DNA of 64,000 nucleotides. It comes from Marinomonas rhizomae. GTDB taxonomy: Bacteria > Pseudomonadota > Gammaproteobacteria > Pseudomonadales > Marinomonadaceae. Shown here piece by piece: positions 8,840 to 16,795 of the stretch; position 1 is the first letter of the stretch; the number at the start of each line of letters is the position of its first letter. The notes under the pieces are model-generated. The model worked only from the letters and a program-made list of their open reading frames with translations. It made no database searches and was not told the origin of the DNA. Location of the stretch: contig NZ_CP073343.1 in NCBI RefSeq assembly GCF_024397855.1, forward strand, positions 1,302,001 through 1,366,000, in the 5' to 3' direction. The position numbers were made by a program, and so were the translations under genes.

Positions 8840-9373
8840 CTATCTTGCTGGATCAACCTGATTCCCTTGTTTATCAATATAGCCCCAGACACCGCCAGTT
8901 AATCCAGTATGCTCTTCATCAACTTGAGTAACGACACAGCCGCGACACACTCTGGCTATTCCATCTTGGAATGGCCAAGCCCAATCAAAATCAGTTGCCA
9001 AAACTAACTCAAAATCATGATTGTAGAAGGCTATTTTGCCGTTTAATAAAGACCTAGTTAGACCCTCTTGAAAGTAATCGGCCCCATTGTCGTAAGTGAT
9101 AACAGGCAGGTAGCTTCTATCGGGTTTAAGGTAAAAATACTGGCCTTGGGTAAACAAAGTTGTTAGTTGGTTTTCGTCGAAGTTTAACTTGCTCCAGTGT
9201 TTATCCGATATTTCTAGGTGTTTGTTTTGATAAGAGGCACAGTGATGAAATACCTCAATTTCAGGGTAGGGGGTTTGTTCCGTTTGTTTTGGTATGAACG
9301 CACATGACTGTAAGCCTGAAGCATGAACTGAACCTGACAGTAGGATAAAGAAAAAAGTAATAAGTATAATCAT
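8840..9373 (-). CDS. Exported protein with WG-repeat-like C-terminus
   Basis: A 177-residue protein with a signal peptide (MIILITFFFILLSGSVHA). The C-terminal half has the pattern of WG/KWG repeats: KIAFYNHDFELVLATDFDWAWPFQDGIARV, then GGVWGYIDKQGNQV. In longer proteins such repeats form beta-rich surfaces. Cysteine pairs (C24/C45 region and RVCRGC) could form disulfides in the periplasm. I do not recognise a specific function. Confidence 0.65.
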   Translation of the reverse strand: MIILITFFFILLSGSVHASGLQSCAFIPKQTEQTPYPEIEVFHHCASYQNKHLEISDKHWSKLNFDENQLTTLFTQGQYFYLKPDRSYLPVITYDNGADYFQEGLTRSLLNGKIAFYNHDFELVLATDFDWAWPFQDGIARVCRGCVVTQVDEEHTGLTGGVWGYIDKQGNQVDPAR

Positions 9374-9535
9374 ATCAATATCTTAAAAAATTGGTTGGTA
9401 CGGTGTGATGGACCTACGTTGATCCAGACTAATCATTGAATCCGCTAGTAAATTCGTAGGCTGTCGTTAGTTCGTCACATCAGTGTCTTATTTGCCTGTT
9501 ATAAAAGACGCAAGGCATACAGCGGGAGTGACACT

Positions 9536-10762
9536 ATGAACTATTTATTTATTACTCGAAAAAATGTACATGCTAGATATTACAAAATCCTAACGGCACG
9601 TCTCAATATTAATGCTCAGCTATACATTACAGGGTTGCCCAAACTTACGTCTTTATTGTATTTGAAAAAAGCCTTTGCTGCTGATTTTAGCCACATTATG
9701 CAAGAGCAGCTGAAAAGAAAGCGGGCCGTTAACCCAATTTGGAATAGTACAAGTCTCAGTAACCTATACACCACCGTTCTGACGGGTATTGAGCGCCTAA
9801 GGTATGCGAAAGCCATCGCTGTATTGGCTGACAAAAAGCCAGACACAGTGGTCATTTGGAACGGTCGGAAACTGCCTAATGTGACTGTCGATATGGCTGC
9901 TAAAAGTCTAGGAATTAACGTGTTCTACTTTGAAAATGGATTGTTGCCTCAGACCGTTTCCTTGGATCCGAAAGGCGTTAATTATTCCTCTTCATTGAGC
10001 AATGACCCAAAATTTTATCTAGAATTTGACCCAAACAATGAACTTGAATTTTCAGCACCTGACATAGTTCCTCGTAGTAATATTAAAAAGCGCCAAAAAT
10101 TTCAGCCAGCGGCTTTGCCTGAGCGCTTCATTTTTGTCCCATTTCAAGTACCTCATGATACGCAAATTGTTTGCTACTCTCCTTGGATTAATTCTATGGA
10201 GATGCTTTACGATGAAGTCATAAAAGCAGTAAAAAAGCTCAACGATCCTTCATTAAAAGTGGTATTCAAAGAGCATCCTTCTTGGCATAAACATTATTCA
10301 TCTTTATACAACAAAGACGAAATTGGTTTATTTGCAAATGGGAACTCGACAGCCGAATTAATCGAAAAAGCACAGGCTGTCGTGACCATCAATTCAACTG
10401 TTGGAATGGAATCACTGCTAATGGGCAAACGAGTGATCACTTTGGGCAATGCTTGCTACAACATTGAAGGTCTAGTGCTAACAGCCATTGATGGCCCACA
10501 ACTAGTGAATCGCCTGTTAAAATTAGACAAAGGTTGGCAGGCAAACAATGTATTATGTGAGAAATTTTTTACCTATCTAAAGCATGTATATTGCATACCT
10601 CGCGTCAATAAAGATGATGCAGACCACATCGAGGCCGTGGAAAAACGTCTGACTGGTAGTGATGCTTTTAGCCGTTATGATCGTGAGGACGACTCTATCG
10701 CTTCAAAGCATTCTGACCGTCATCATCCGACTATTCAGCATGTCTTATTGGGTCAAAACTAA
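9536..10762 (+). CDS. Capsule polysaccharide biosynthesis-type glycosyltransferase (KpsS/KpsC-like)
   Basis: A 408-residue protein resembling the capsule synthesis family. It has VVIWNGRKLPN and an FYFENGLLP motif near residues 105-140, FVPFQVPHDTQ near 200, the VVFKEHPSWH motif near 243, and STAELIEKAQAVVTINSTVGMESLLMGKRVITLGNACY near 272-310. Related KpsC/KpsS proteins add Kdo to a phospholipid to start capsule chains. Normal capsule genes (export ABC, KpsF/KpsU) are not present around it, so it is an orphan. The acceptor is unknown. Confidence 0.75.
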   Translation: MNYLFITRKNVHARYYKILTARLNINAQLYITGLPKLTSLLYLKKAFAADFSHIMQEQLKRKRAVNPIWNSTSLSNLYTTVLTGIERLRYAKAIAVLADKKPDTVVIWNGRKLPNVTVDMAAKSLGINVFYFENGLLPQTVSLDPKGVNYSSSLSNDPKFYLEFDPNNELEFSAPDIVPRSNIKKRQKFQPAALPERFIFVPFQVPHDTQIVCYSPWINSMEMLYDEVIKAVKKLNDPSLKVVFKEHPSWHKHYSSLYNKDEIGLFANGNSTAELIEKAQAVVTINSTVGMESLLMGKRVITLGNACYNIEGLVLTAIDGPQLVNRLLKLDKGWQANNVLCEKFFTYLKHVYCIPRVNKDDADHIEAVEKRLTGSDAFSRYDREDDSIASKHSDRHHPTIQHVLLGQN

Positions 10763-10785
10763 AAGTTTAGGCCGTGTTGTAGGAA

Positions 10786-10813
10786 AAGAAGGGCCCTTGT
10801 TAAAGCCCTTCTT
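10786..10813 (+). terminator. Hairpin after the glycosyltransferase gene
   Basis: AAGAAGGGC (10786-10794) pairs with GCCCTTCTT (10805-10813) across a 10-nt loop, 24 bp after the stop. The following sequence is ATCAATAAC, so the T-run is poor. Confidence 0.55.
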
Positions 10814-10904
10814 ATCAATAACTCACCGAAAAGCTGTCATAAATCATCTATTAAAATTACCATACTCGTTATTGCATAATCGAATGCCTCAAACAGAGTA
10901 AAAT

Positions 10905-11324
10905 ATGAACACCAAAATATACAAAGAAGTACTGTATCTAGCCAAAGAGCTTATGACTTGCGCCAACAAAAAAGACCAAGCGGGTTTTGACGGCTATTAT
11001 GCGGAATTGAAAGCCATTTGTGATGACAACGATGGCACAGACAAAGACCACCCAGTACAATGGGAAACCCTAGGCGACTTTACCGACGACCTAGAACAGG
11101 CGATTGTTATCTATGACAAAGCCTTAGAAAAAGCCGCCGCTATAAACTCCAAAGATTACCTTTCCTCCATTGGCTTCGCTGCCGCTCAACTGAAACTAGA
11201 GCTTGGAGACAACGCCGCTGCTATTGAGTATCTAGAACAAGCCAAAATCCACAGCAACAAAATCATAGATAAAGAGCTAAAAGCAGAAATCCACGACGTG
11301 CTGTTTGATCTAAAAAAAGCCTAA
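10905..11324 (+). CDS. Small all-helical protein, TPR-like, unknown function
   Basis: A 139-residue soluble, acidic protein predicted almost entirely helical. It contains TPR-like helix pairs (LEQAIVIYDKALEKAAAI, then AAAQLKLELGDNAAAIEYLEQAKIHS) near residues 64-120. No catalytic motif is visible. It ends 18 bp before the exonuclease gene in the same direction, so the two are probably co-transcribed. That proximity is the only hint of function. Confidence 0.7.
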   Translation: MNTKIYKEVLYLAKELMTCANKKDQAGFDGYYAELKAICDDNDGTDKDHPVQWETLGDFTDDLEQAIVIYDKALEKAAAINSKDYLSSIGFAAAQLKLELGDNAAAIEYLEQAKIHSNKIIDKELKAEIHDVLFDLKKA

Positions 11325-11342
11325 AGAAACAAGAGACACAGA

Positions 11343-11927
11343 ATGGAACGTCCTACCAAGGAACAGATTAGCCAATTACCCTTGTATATTGGCCTTGGCC
11401 TTCATGACATCATCATCGTTGAAAACGAACTTGATGCCGCACAAGCCATAACAGCACTTAAAAACGAAACGTCTATTGGATTCGACACCGAAAGCAAACC
11501 GATTTTCCAGAAAGGCCAGGTCAGCCCAGGTCCATCGCTCATTCAGCTTGCCACCGAGTCAAAAGCGTTTCTGTTTCCTGTTCGATTTCTTAGTGCTGTG
11601 GCGGCAGCGAAGGAAATACTAGAAAACCCAAAGATCAAAAAAATTGGCTTCGGCATCAAAGACGACAACAAAGAACTGCGAAACAAACTCAACATCGACA
11701 TCACCAACACGCAAGACTTGTCTGTCACCTTAAAGCAACTCGCCGGAGAGAAAAACAGCATCGGCGCCCGCGCCGCCGTCGCCATGGTACTGGGAAAACG
11801 CCTTGGCAAAGGCGCCCAAAAATCCAACTGGGGCGCGTATCCACTTAAAGAAAATCAGATTCTTTATGCGGCGAATGACGCGCATTCAGCTATTTGTGTG
11901 GAGAGGGCGTTGGTTTTGCTGCGCTAG
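11343..11927 (+). CDS. DEDDy-type 3'-5' exonuclease domain protein (RNase D/WRN-like)
   Basis: A 194-residue single-domain nuclease. FDTE supplies the first Asp/Glu pair (D48, E50). IGFGIKDDNKEL holds the second Asp (about residues 107-108). YAANDAHSA near residues 175-183 gives the Tyr and last Asp of the DEDDy set. The family trims RNA or DNA from the 3' end using two metal ions. It lacks the HRDC domain of RNase D, so it is a stand-alone exonuclease. It probably forms an operon with the upstream helical protein. Confidence 0.85.
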   Translation: MERPTKEQISQLPLYIGLGLHDIIIVENELDAAQAITALKNETSIGFDTESKPIFQKGQVSPGPSLIQLATESKAFLFPVRFLSAVAAAKEILENPKIKKIGFGIKDDNKELRNKLNIDITNTQDLSVTLKQLAGEKNSIGARAAVAMVLGKRLGKGAQKSNWGAYPLKENQILYAANDAHSAICVERALVLLR

Positions 11928-11935
11928 GCTTTATC

Positions 11936-12256
11936 AAGGCTTCCATTCAAACGCTTTGTATTCCCGACCTTTATTTCCGCTCTGCTGAGCGGGTAACTTT
12001 TTTCAATCGATAAAAAAGTAACCAAAAAATCTTTTATCGGGCTATCGCCCAAACGTCTGATGCACAATTTTTTACTTTAGCTTTAGCAAAACGATTTATA
12101 TCGTAAGGCATAGATTATTTATTCGGTTGGAGATAGATCGTCAAACAATGACTCTGAAACTCCATAAAGTCGCGCAACTTCGTTGCGTCGAACAGACCTT
12201 GCTGGATGGAGAACAAAAACGTAGGGCGTCATGAGCGAAGCGTGATGCGCCGTTGG
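11936..12256 (+). repeat. Left copy of ~320-bp inverted repeat
   Basis: This gene-free stretch matches the reverse complement of 16470-16786. A core of 45 identical bases lies at 12014-12058 (mate 16667-16711). Further matching blocks are the terminal TTCCATTCAAACGCTTTGTATT, the GGCATAGATT region, ACTCCATAAAGTCGCGCAAC and a final GTAGGGCGTCATGAGCG block. No ORF with coding character is present. The two copies point toward each other around the attC cassette cluster. Confidence 0.85.
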
Positions 12257-12400
12257 GTATTATGGTTAGACAAATATGGTTAATTTTCATCTGATCATAA
12301 TTAGTATTTATCGGCTACTTTTTTAGCAATGATATCGACTCGAGATAATGGTAATGGCGGCATCGTCCTAACGTAGAGGGCATCAGTGTGACGCGTAAGG
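12257..12400. other. Gene-free stretch downstream of DUF3703 with a short attC-like hairpin
   Basis: The DUF3703 stop codon overlaps ATATAAC (12400-12406, reverse strand), the same arrangement as at the real attC sites nearby. A CCTTACG / CGTTAGG hairpin follows at 12367-12399. At about 41 bp it is shorter than usual attC sites and its outer boxes do not pair, so it is at best a decayed site. I see nothing else in this stretch. Confidence 0.3.
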
Positions 12401-12769
12401 TTATATACCGGACTTAGCCTTTTGAATCAAAGTGGCCAAGTCATGATTAATAGGCATTGTTTTAAAAGGGCTAACATTTGCGCCACCGGTATTACCTTGC
12501 GGCACTAAGCCAAAAGCGGTTTTAGTCGCAGCGCCAACAATACGAAATAGCTGACCCAGTGCTTCCCGGGTTGAGCCATTGCGGATAGCCCATGCCAACA
12601 TCAGCACATGGACCCTAACGTGCCAATACGTTGACTCTTGCCCAAGCACATGCGCCCGTTCCAAATGACTAAATTCTTGCTTAGCATTACCTGCTGACCT
12701 TGCCTCCCTAGCACTTGATAACTCCGCCTCGACATAGGAGGCTACTCGCTTGGTAAATGTATGTTGCAT
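12401..12769 (-). CDS. DUF3703-family protein
   Basis: A 122-residue helical protein. The pattern EFSHLERAHVLGQESTYWHVRVHVLMLAWAIRNG, with conserved His and Trp residues, followed by REALGQLFRI, matches the DUF3703 family. No biochemical role is established for the family as far as I know. The start has AGGAGGGTCTT just upstream (AAGGAGGGTC in the reverse strand at 12772-12781), a strong ribosome site. It is the last leftward gene of the attC-separated cluster. Confidence 0.75.
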   Translation of the reverse strand: MQHTFTKRVASYVEAELSSAREARSAGNAKQEFSHLERAHVLGQESTYWHVRVHVLMLAWAIRNGSTREALGQLFRIVGAATKTAFGLVPQGNTGGANVSPFKTMPINHDLATLIQKAKSGI

Positions 12770-12787
12770 AAGACCCTCCTTGTAGGG

Positions 12788-12913
12788 ATATAACGCCGCG
12801 TTAATTAGTGAGCAACGCCAACACCGAACCTAAACATTGTGCCGTAAACACTAAAGCTGAATCAAACCGAAAATACCGAACGTTGTGAATCTGTCTTAAA
12901 CGCTTTGTTATGT
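12788..12913 (-). other. Integron attC site, VCR-like (126 bp)
   Basis: On the reverse strand this begins ACATAACAAAGCGTTTAA and ends TTAACGCGGCGTTATAT. Inner blocks CAACGTTCGG and GGTGTTGGCGTTGC give the imperfect dyad symmetry and length of Vibrio-type attC sites. The stop codon of the membrane-protein gene (12908-12910) overlaps its left box, as is usual in gene cassettes. Confidence 0.85.
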
Positions 12914-13609
12914 TGTTATTGCCAACCATAGGTTTTGAATTGTTTCGATATCCAGCTTTATCAAAGTAAGAGCTATAGCTGTAGAGCCTAGAAAGTAAGG
13001 CCCCCAAAGATCAAGGTTTTCTCTATATTTCAATAATGCTTCCAAACGGTACCTCAATTCATAAGAATAAAGCATGAAAAAGTCCCATCGAGTCCATTTT
13101 TCATTGTATCTGTTTAATGAGACGTCCTCGTCTAACAGCTCGCTACCATCTTTGTTACGATATTCCTTTTGGTAGACGATTTTACGTCTCAAAAAACCGT
13201 CAGTTTCGTACTTGGCGTCTTGTAATCCTGGTTCATCACCACCAAAAAGACCAATTCCGTCTCCAAGCAAACCTGATATGTTTTCAGTGTGGCGGTTAAA
13301 TCTAAATATTTTATAGTTAGACATCATTCTTTCAGCCATGAGTTTGAATAGCTCTTGATGATACTCATGTGCATAGCTGTAATAACGAACCATCAAAATG
13401 ACGACAGCTAAGAGCAAAAATACACTTAGCCCGCTTTGATTGATGAACTCAATTTTAAAGATAAATGTATTAGCTTCTTTAAAGACAGCACCAGTAAATT
13501 GTATCGCAAGAAGTAACAATGACAGTGTAACCAGTATTCTACGTTTGGAAACTAATCCAGTATTACTATCTAGTCTTTCTCGAAAGTCTAGTAATGATTC
13601 ATTATTCAT
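12908..13609 (-). CDS. Cassette-borne membrane protein, unknown function
   Basis: A 233-residue protein with two membrane segments near the N-terminus (about 23-42 and 56-76) and a third near the C-terminus (about 203-222). The soluble middle is rich in Arg, Tyr and acidic residues, with a Gly-rich stretch (GLLGDGIGLFGGDEPGL). The layout resembles small SLATT-like membrane proteins but I cannot assign a family. It is bounded by an attC site on each side, so it is a mobile gene cassette. Confidence 0.7.
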   Translation of the reverse strand: MNNESLLDFRERLDSNTGLVSKRRILVTLSLLLLAIQFTGAVFKEANTFIFKIEFINQSGLSVFLLLAVVILMVRYYSYAHEYHQELFKLMAERMMSNYKIFRFNRHTENISGLLGDGIGLFGGDEPGLQDAKYETDGFLRRKIVYQKEYRNKDGSELLDEDVSLNRYNEKWTRWDFFMLYSYELRYRLEALLKYRENLDLWGPYFLGSTAIALTLIKLDIETIQNLWLAITT

Positions 13610-13626
13610 CGTTTTCTCTATACTTC

Positions 13627-13704
13627 ATTTAACGCCGCCATAAACGGCGCGAGCTTGCGAGCGTCCGGCGACCGTAGGGAGCGAATTTAATGGCTTTGTT
13701 ATAG
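13627..13704 (-). other. Integron attC site (78 bp)
   Basis: On the reverse strand it begins CTATAACAAAGCCATTAAA and ends GTTTATGGCGGCGTTAAAT, with GCCATTAA opposing TTTATGGC. The terminal GTTAAAT fits the GTTRRRY core. The central stretch (CGGTCGCCGGACGCTCGCAA) forms the variable hairpin. It separates the VOC cassette from the membrane-protein cassette. Confidence 0.85.
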
Positions 13705-13719
13705 CGTAATTGTTGGGGG

Positions 13720-14070
13720 CTATTCATGTTGAAGAACATTAATTAGTTTCCCAAACGGATCACGAACGTAAAACCTACGAACACCCCAAGGTTCTGACGC
13801 TGGACCGTATTCAATTTGAATATTTTTATCTTTAACTCTTTTTAGTACTGTATCAAGTTCATCAACTTCTATGGACAAATCTGGTACAGGAGTCCCTGAG
13901 CCACCCTCAGATGCCACACTAATCTGTGTAGTCATTTCCTCACCTGAGCTATAGGTTTTAATCCATCCGTGATCCATGACAAGCTCAAGTCCGAAGATAC
14001 ACTCATAGAATATCTTGGCATCATTTGGGTTTGTTGCTGCGATATTTGAAACTATTCGTTTTACTTTTAT
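13720..14070 (-). CDS. VOC/glyoxalase-fold protein with apparent lost ATG start
   Basis: The family-like reading frame starts well before the first ATG (13977). The frame reads IKVKRIVSNIAATNPNDAK then FYECIFGLELVMDHGW, a normal glyoxalase/bleomycin-resistance N-terminus, and ends GVRRFYVRDPFGKLINVLQHE. No ATG, GTG or TTG lies in frame upstream of 13977. At the expected start there is an ATA codon (14068-14070) with GAGGA 7 nt upstream, suggesting ATG mutated to ATA. Starting at 13977 would remove the first beta-alpha unit, so the gene is probably weakly expressed or defective. Length is 117 codons from the ATA. It is a cassette flanked by a truncated and an intact attC. Confidence 0.65.
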   Translation of the reverse strand: MKVKRIVSNIAATNPNDAKIFYECIFGLELVMDHGWIKTYSSGEEMTTQISVASEGGSGTPVPDLSIEVDELDTVLKRVKDKNIQIEYGPASEPWGVRRFYVRDPFGKLINVLQHE

Positions 14071-14121
14071 TAAGCGATCCTCAGGGCATGTGCTTTTGCC
14101 CTTTTAAACGACTTGTTAGCA
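14071..14121 (-). other. Truncated or degenerate attC site
   Basis: On the reverse strand, just after the HEPN stop codon, the sequence reads GTGCTAACAAGTCGTTTAAAAG, the typical left half of an attC site. It is followed by a short GGGC...GCCC hairpin. The expected right half ending GCGTTA is missing; only ATCGCTTAAT remains before the VOC gene. A deletion probably removed it. Confidence 0.55.
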
Positions 14122-14787
14122 CTACACTGCTCCAGAGTATTTATATTCTTTGCTGACAGAAACGCTTTCAAACCCAGCAACAATATGAAAACAAAGAGTC
14201 TCTACATCCGCGACTCTTTGCGTAAGAGTTTGTCCAGTATAACGACCACCAATAGTTACAGCCTTTTCCCTACCATGTGCAATAGCATTACGGTGATCTT
14301 TTATTTCTTTTAAAATCCAAGCGTTTACGCCAGTTGGAATAGCGTCCCCTGGTAAGTGAAAAATTTGCCAAATGTCCTCAATCTGTTGTTGCGAAATATT
14401 AATACCATCCGTAGGAAAAACAGAATCATCTATAATCGCAGGCTCTGAGGAAAATAATGCATCGAAAAGTTCTTTTTTCTTATTCCAGACCGTTTTTTTG
14501 CTACTACCCAATAAGGCTTTAAATTTATTATCTAATACGGTACATAATAAATATTTTTTAAACTCCATTGGCTTTAACTCTTCTTGACTTACGAGTTCTA
14601 AAAACCTAGAAACAACACTTGTTATTGTATATTCGATAGAAGAATACAGCGAAATAAATAGGAAACCTTTTTGAATTTTTAACAAATCAGAACTTTGTTC
14701 AACCGTTTCCAAACTAGAAATATGGCTAATCAATTCTTTTGATTGATTTAGCCTATCTCTTATCTCTAACTCGACAGTCTGATACAT
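14122..14787 (-). CDS. HEPN-domain protein (predicted RNase), partner of DUF262 gene
   Basis: A 221-residue, AT-rich gene product, mostly helical. EIKDHRNAIAHG near residues 162-172 contains the HEPN motif Rx4H (R166, H171), the catalytic signature of HEPN ribonucleases. The overall pattern resembles the MAE_28990/MAE_18760-like HEPN group, which is known to sit beside DUF262 genes. The ATG at 14787 begins 1 nt after the DUF262 stop, indicating translational coupling. An in-frame ATG at 14817 would overlap by 29 bp. The stop codon abuts an attC-like site. A toxin or abortive-infection effector role is inference. Confidence 0.75.
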   Translation of the reverse strand: MYQTVELEIRDRLNQSKELISHISSLETVEQSSDLLKIQKGFLFISLYSSIEYTITSVVSRFLELVSQEELKPMEFKKYLLCTVLDNKFKALLGSSKKTVWNKKKELFDALFSSEPAIIDDSVFPTDGINISQQQIEDIWQIFHLPGDAIPTGVNAWILKEIKDHRNAIAHGREKAVTIGGRYTGQTLTQRVADVETLCFHIVAGFESVSVSKEYKYSGAV

Positions 14788-14788
14788 C

Positions 14789-15820
14789 CTATTTGAACCT
14801 ATCGTAGGCATATGCAATACGTGCTTTTAATTTAGGTCTAGAATTGGTTGCCGAAGAAGTTAACTTTGTAAGTTCATCATCATTTATCCAATTTGACACG
14901 TCTTTACCAAGTATATCTAACCCTTCCTCAATAGCGTCAGCCGCACCAATGGTTATAGCTTCGAAAAGGTTATAAGGTGTTGTACTCCTATTTCCTCTTT
15001 TTATTCCATCAGGTAAATCGTTAGCTAGTGCTTCAAAAGTTCTCTCAAATGTAGAACGGTTCTTTTTGTAATTAAATGAAATTAAAGCATCTGCCATATA
15101 GTCATTAAGGAAGTCAACTACACTATGATCAAATTTATCTCGATTATTTTTATATGCAAAAAATTTTAAGATTAATTCGCTCTTAGTACCATCATTACTT
15201 TTTGCTTTAGGAAGGTTTACTACGGAATTGAAATGCTCATTTTCTGATAACTCAGTAAGGAAGTCATTAAATTGACCTCTAAATACACAAGCGCGAATTT
15301 CTTGATCGGTTAATTTAATACCACCAGTATTTAACCTTTCGAAAAGATCAAAGCGGACTTTTAGATCACTCTTATCACTTAAAGTAGTAACTTTAAGTGG
15401 TCTTAAATTAAATTTCAGTTTCAAAGTTTGAGGTAAATCTTTAAAGCTCGAGTTATTAAACTCGGTTAATACATCCAAGCCCTTGAGAACTAAATTTGAT
15501 TCAAAACCAAACTTTTCTAACTGTTCATCAGTCCCAACAAAATGAATTAACGAGTTTAACCTCTGAACACCATCTATTAACTCCCAAGACCCATCCTTAT
15601 TTGCGGCCATAAATAGACTTGGAACAGGAATACCTAGAAGAACTGACTCAATTAACCTTGATTGATTTTCATGAGGCCATCTAAATTGTCTTTGATATTC
15701 AGGGGCAATATCGACTATCCCTTCATCAGACATCGAAACTAACTCTTTAACAGATATATCAAACGAGTCGAAATCTACCTTTCGCGTTTCCTTGTCTAAC
15801 TGGTTTACGTAATCTTTCAT
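14789..15820 (-). CDS. DUF262 (GmrS/SspE-N-like, ParB-fold) protein
   Basis: A 343-residue protein with the full DUF262 motif set: PEYQRQFRW (40-48), RLIESVLLGIPVPSLF (55-70), the DGVQR nucleotide-binding/cleavage motif (83-87) and FERLNTGG (159-166). DUF262 domains form the NTP-dependent part of type IV restriction enzymes such as GmrSD and SspE, normally with a DUF1524 HNH nuclease. Here the HNH domain is absent and the next gene is a HEPN protein 1 nt downstream, so the nuclease activity may be supplied by the HEPN partner. Composition is more AT-rich than the neighbours, consistent with acquisition on a gene cassette. Confidence 0.85.
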   Translation of the reverse strand: MKDYVNQLDKETRKVDFDSFDISVKELVSMSDEGIVDIAPEYQRQFRWPHENQSRLIESVLLGIPVPSLFMAANKDGSWELIDGVQRLNSLIHFVGTDEQLEKFGFESNLVLKGLDVLTEFNNSSFKDLPQTLKLKFNLRPLKVTTLSDKSDLKVRFDLFERLNTGGIKLTDQEIRACVFRGQFNDFLTELSENEHFNSVVNLPKAKSNDGTKSELILKFFAYKNNRDKFDHSVVDFLNDYMADALISFNYKKNRSTFERTFEALANDLPDGIKRGNRSTTPYNLFEAITIGAADAIEEGLDILGKDVSNWINDDELTKLTSSATNSRPKLKARIAYAYDRFK

Positions 15821-16469
15821 GTTTTATCCTAAATTCGCGACTTATACACGAGAGTAAAAATTAGTAGCGCTAACATTTTGTTAATGCGCATGCGCGTTTA
15901 CACATTTCAGAAACTTCCTTATTATCACTATAAGTCACTGACTCTAAAGCCATTAATAGAGATACTAACAAAATTTAAAACTGGAAAAGCGAGCGTGCGT
16001 GTTATTTCATTTATCCACAGCGCGTTATTTCTGCTCTGTGAATCCTTATTCATTGATATTAGAAGACTTTTTTACTTTCTACTAGTACAAACGTGCATAA
16101 TTGGTTTATTTAAAATGGCTAAACGCGCAAAAATGCGTCTACTTCAAAAATAAACTGTATATCTACCCATAAATTGTGTTTTGATTTTTGGTTCAAAAAA
16201 GAGCAGTTGAGTAAGGCACTTGAATCGAGTCTGAGCAAGAGATTAACCCCATCCTCCGCCTTCCCCTTGGAAGACAAAAGGGGAAGGGACTTGGTGCTTA
16301 GTAAACTTAACCTTTTGCGTTTGAATGCAACACGAATTCCGCGTCGGGCTAAAGCCGAGATCCTAGACCATAAGAGCTTGATTCCCGCCTTGGCGGGCGC
16401 TTGTCCACTTGTGGGAAGTGACGTGTCTACGTATGGGCTTTTAGTGGAAACAATGAAAGCTTCGCTTTC
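15821..16469. other. Gene-poor stretch upstream of the cassette cluster
   Basis: I see no credible gene here. Two open frames (15878-16153 and 16174-16683) lack ribosome sites and coding character, and the second runs through repeat DNA. The start is very AT-rich with a TAACAAAATGTTA palindrome at about 15886-15898. At 16246-16295 there is a CCATCCTCCGCCTTCCCCTT ... AAGGGGAAGGGACT hairpin repeat, also seen at 16796-16835, and at 16381-16398 another CCCGCCTTGGCGGGC palindrome. Confidence 0.5.
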
Positions 16470-16786
16470 AGCGGCACATTACGCTGCGCTCATGATGCCC
16501 TACGAAAATCTAGCCTCTATGATGAAGTCCGTTCGACGCGACGAAGTTGCGCGACCTTATGGAGTTTCAGGGTCAGTTAAAAATACCTTCTCTCTAGCTT
16601 GTAAAAACAATCTATGCCTTACGATAAAAATCGTCTTACTAAAATTGATAATAAACAAAGTGAATGAGACGTTTGGGCGATAGCCCGATAAAAGATTTTT
16701 TGGTTACTTTTGCATTGATTGGCAAAAGTTACACGCCCAGCAGGGCGGAATAAAGGTTAGGAATGCAAAGTGTTTGAATGGAAACC
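16470..16786 (-). repeat. Right copy of ~320-bp inverted repeat
   Basis: Reverse-complement mate of 11936-12256, with 45 identical bases at 16667-16711. The outer end carries GCAGGGCGGAATAAAGG and TTTGAATGGAAACC. A third, shorter copy of just this outer end lies at 16842-16892. The copies are diverged outside the core, so they are not very recent duplicates. Confidence 0.85.
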
Positions 16787-16795
16787 AAAGAGCAA

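Noticed and set aside
12366..12406. Possible fourth attC after DUF3703
   Set aside because: Only a 41-bp element with a mismatched stem; the outer boxes do not pair. Kept as a weak note, not as a site.
15878..16153. 91-residue open frame upstream of the DUF262 gene
   Set aside because: AT-rich DNA, no ribosome site and low-complexity sequence; no match to any family I recognise.
16174..16683. 169-residue open frame over the repeat region
   Set aside because: It runs antisense through the right inverted repeat and palindromes, has no ribosome site and shows no coding character.
11936..16786. Composite transposon or insertion sequence
   Set aside because: No transposase gene and no visible target-site duplication; the repeats look like dispersed intergenic elements.
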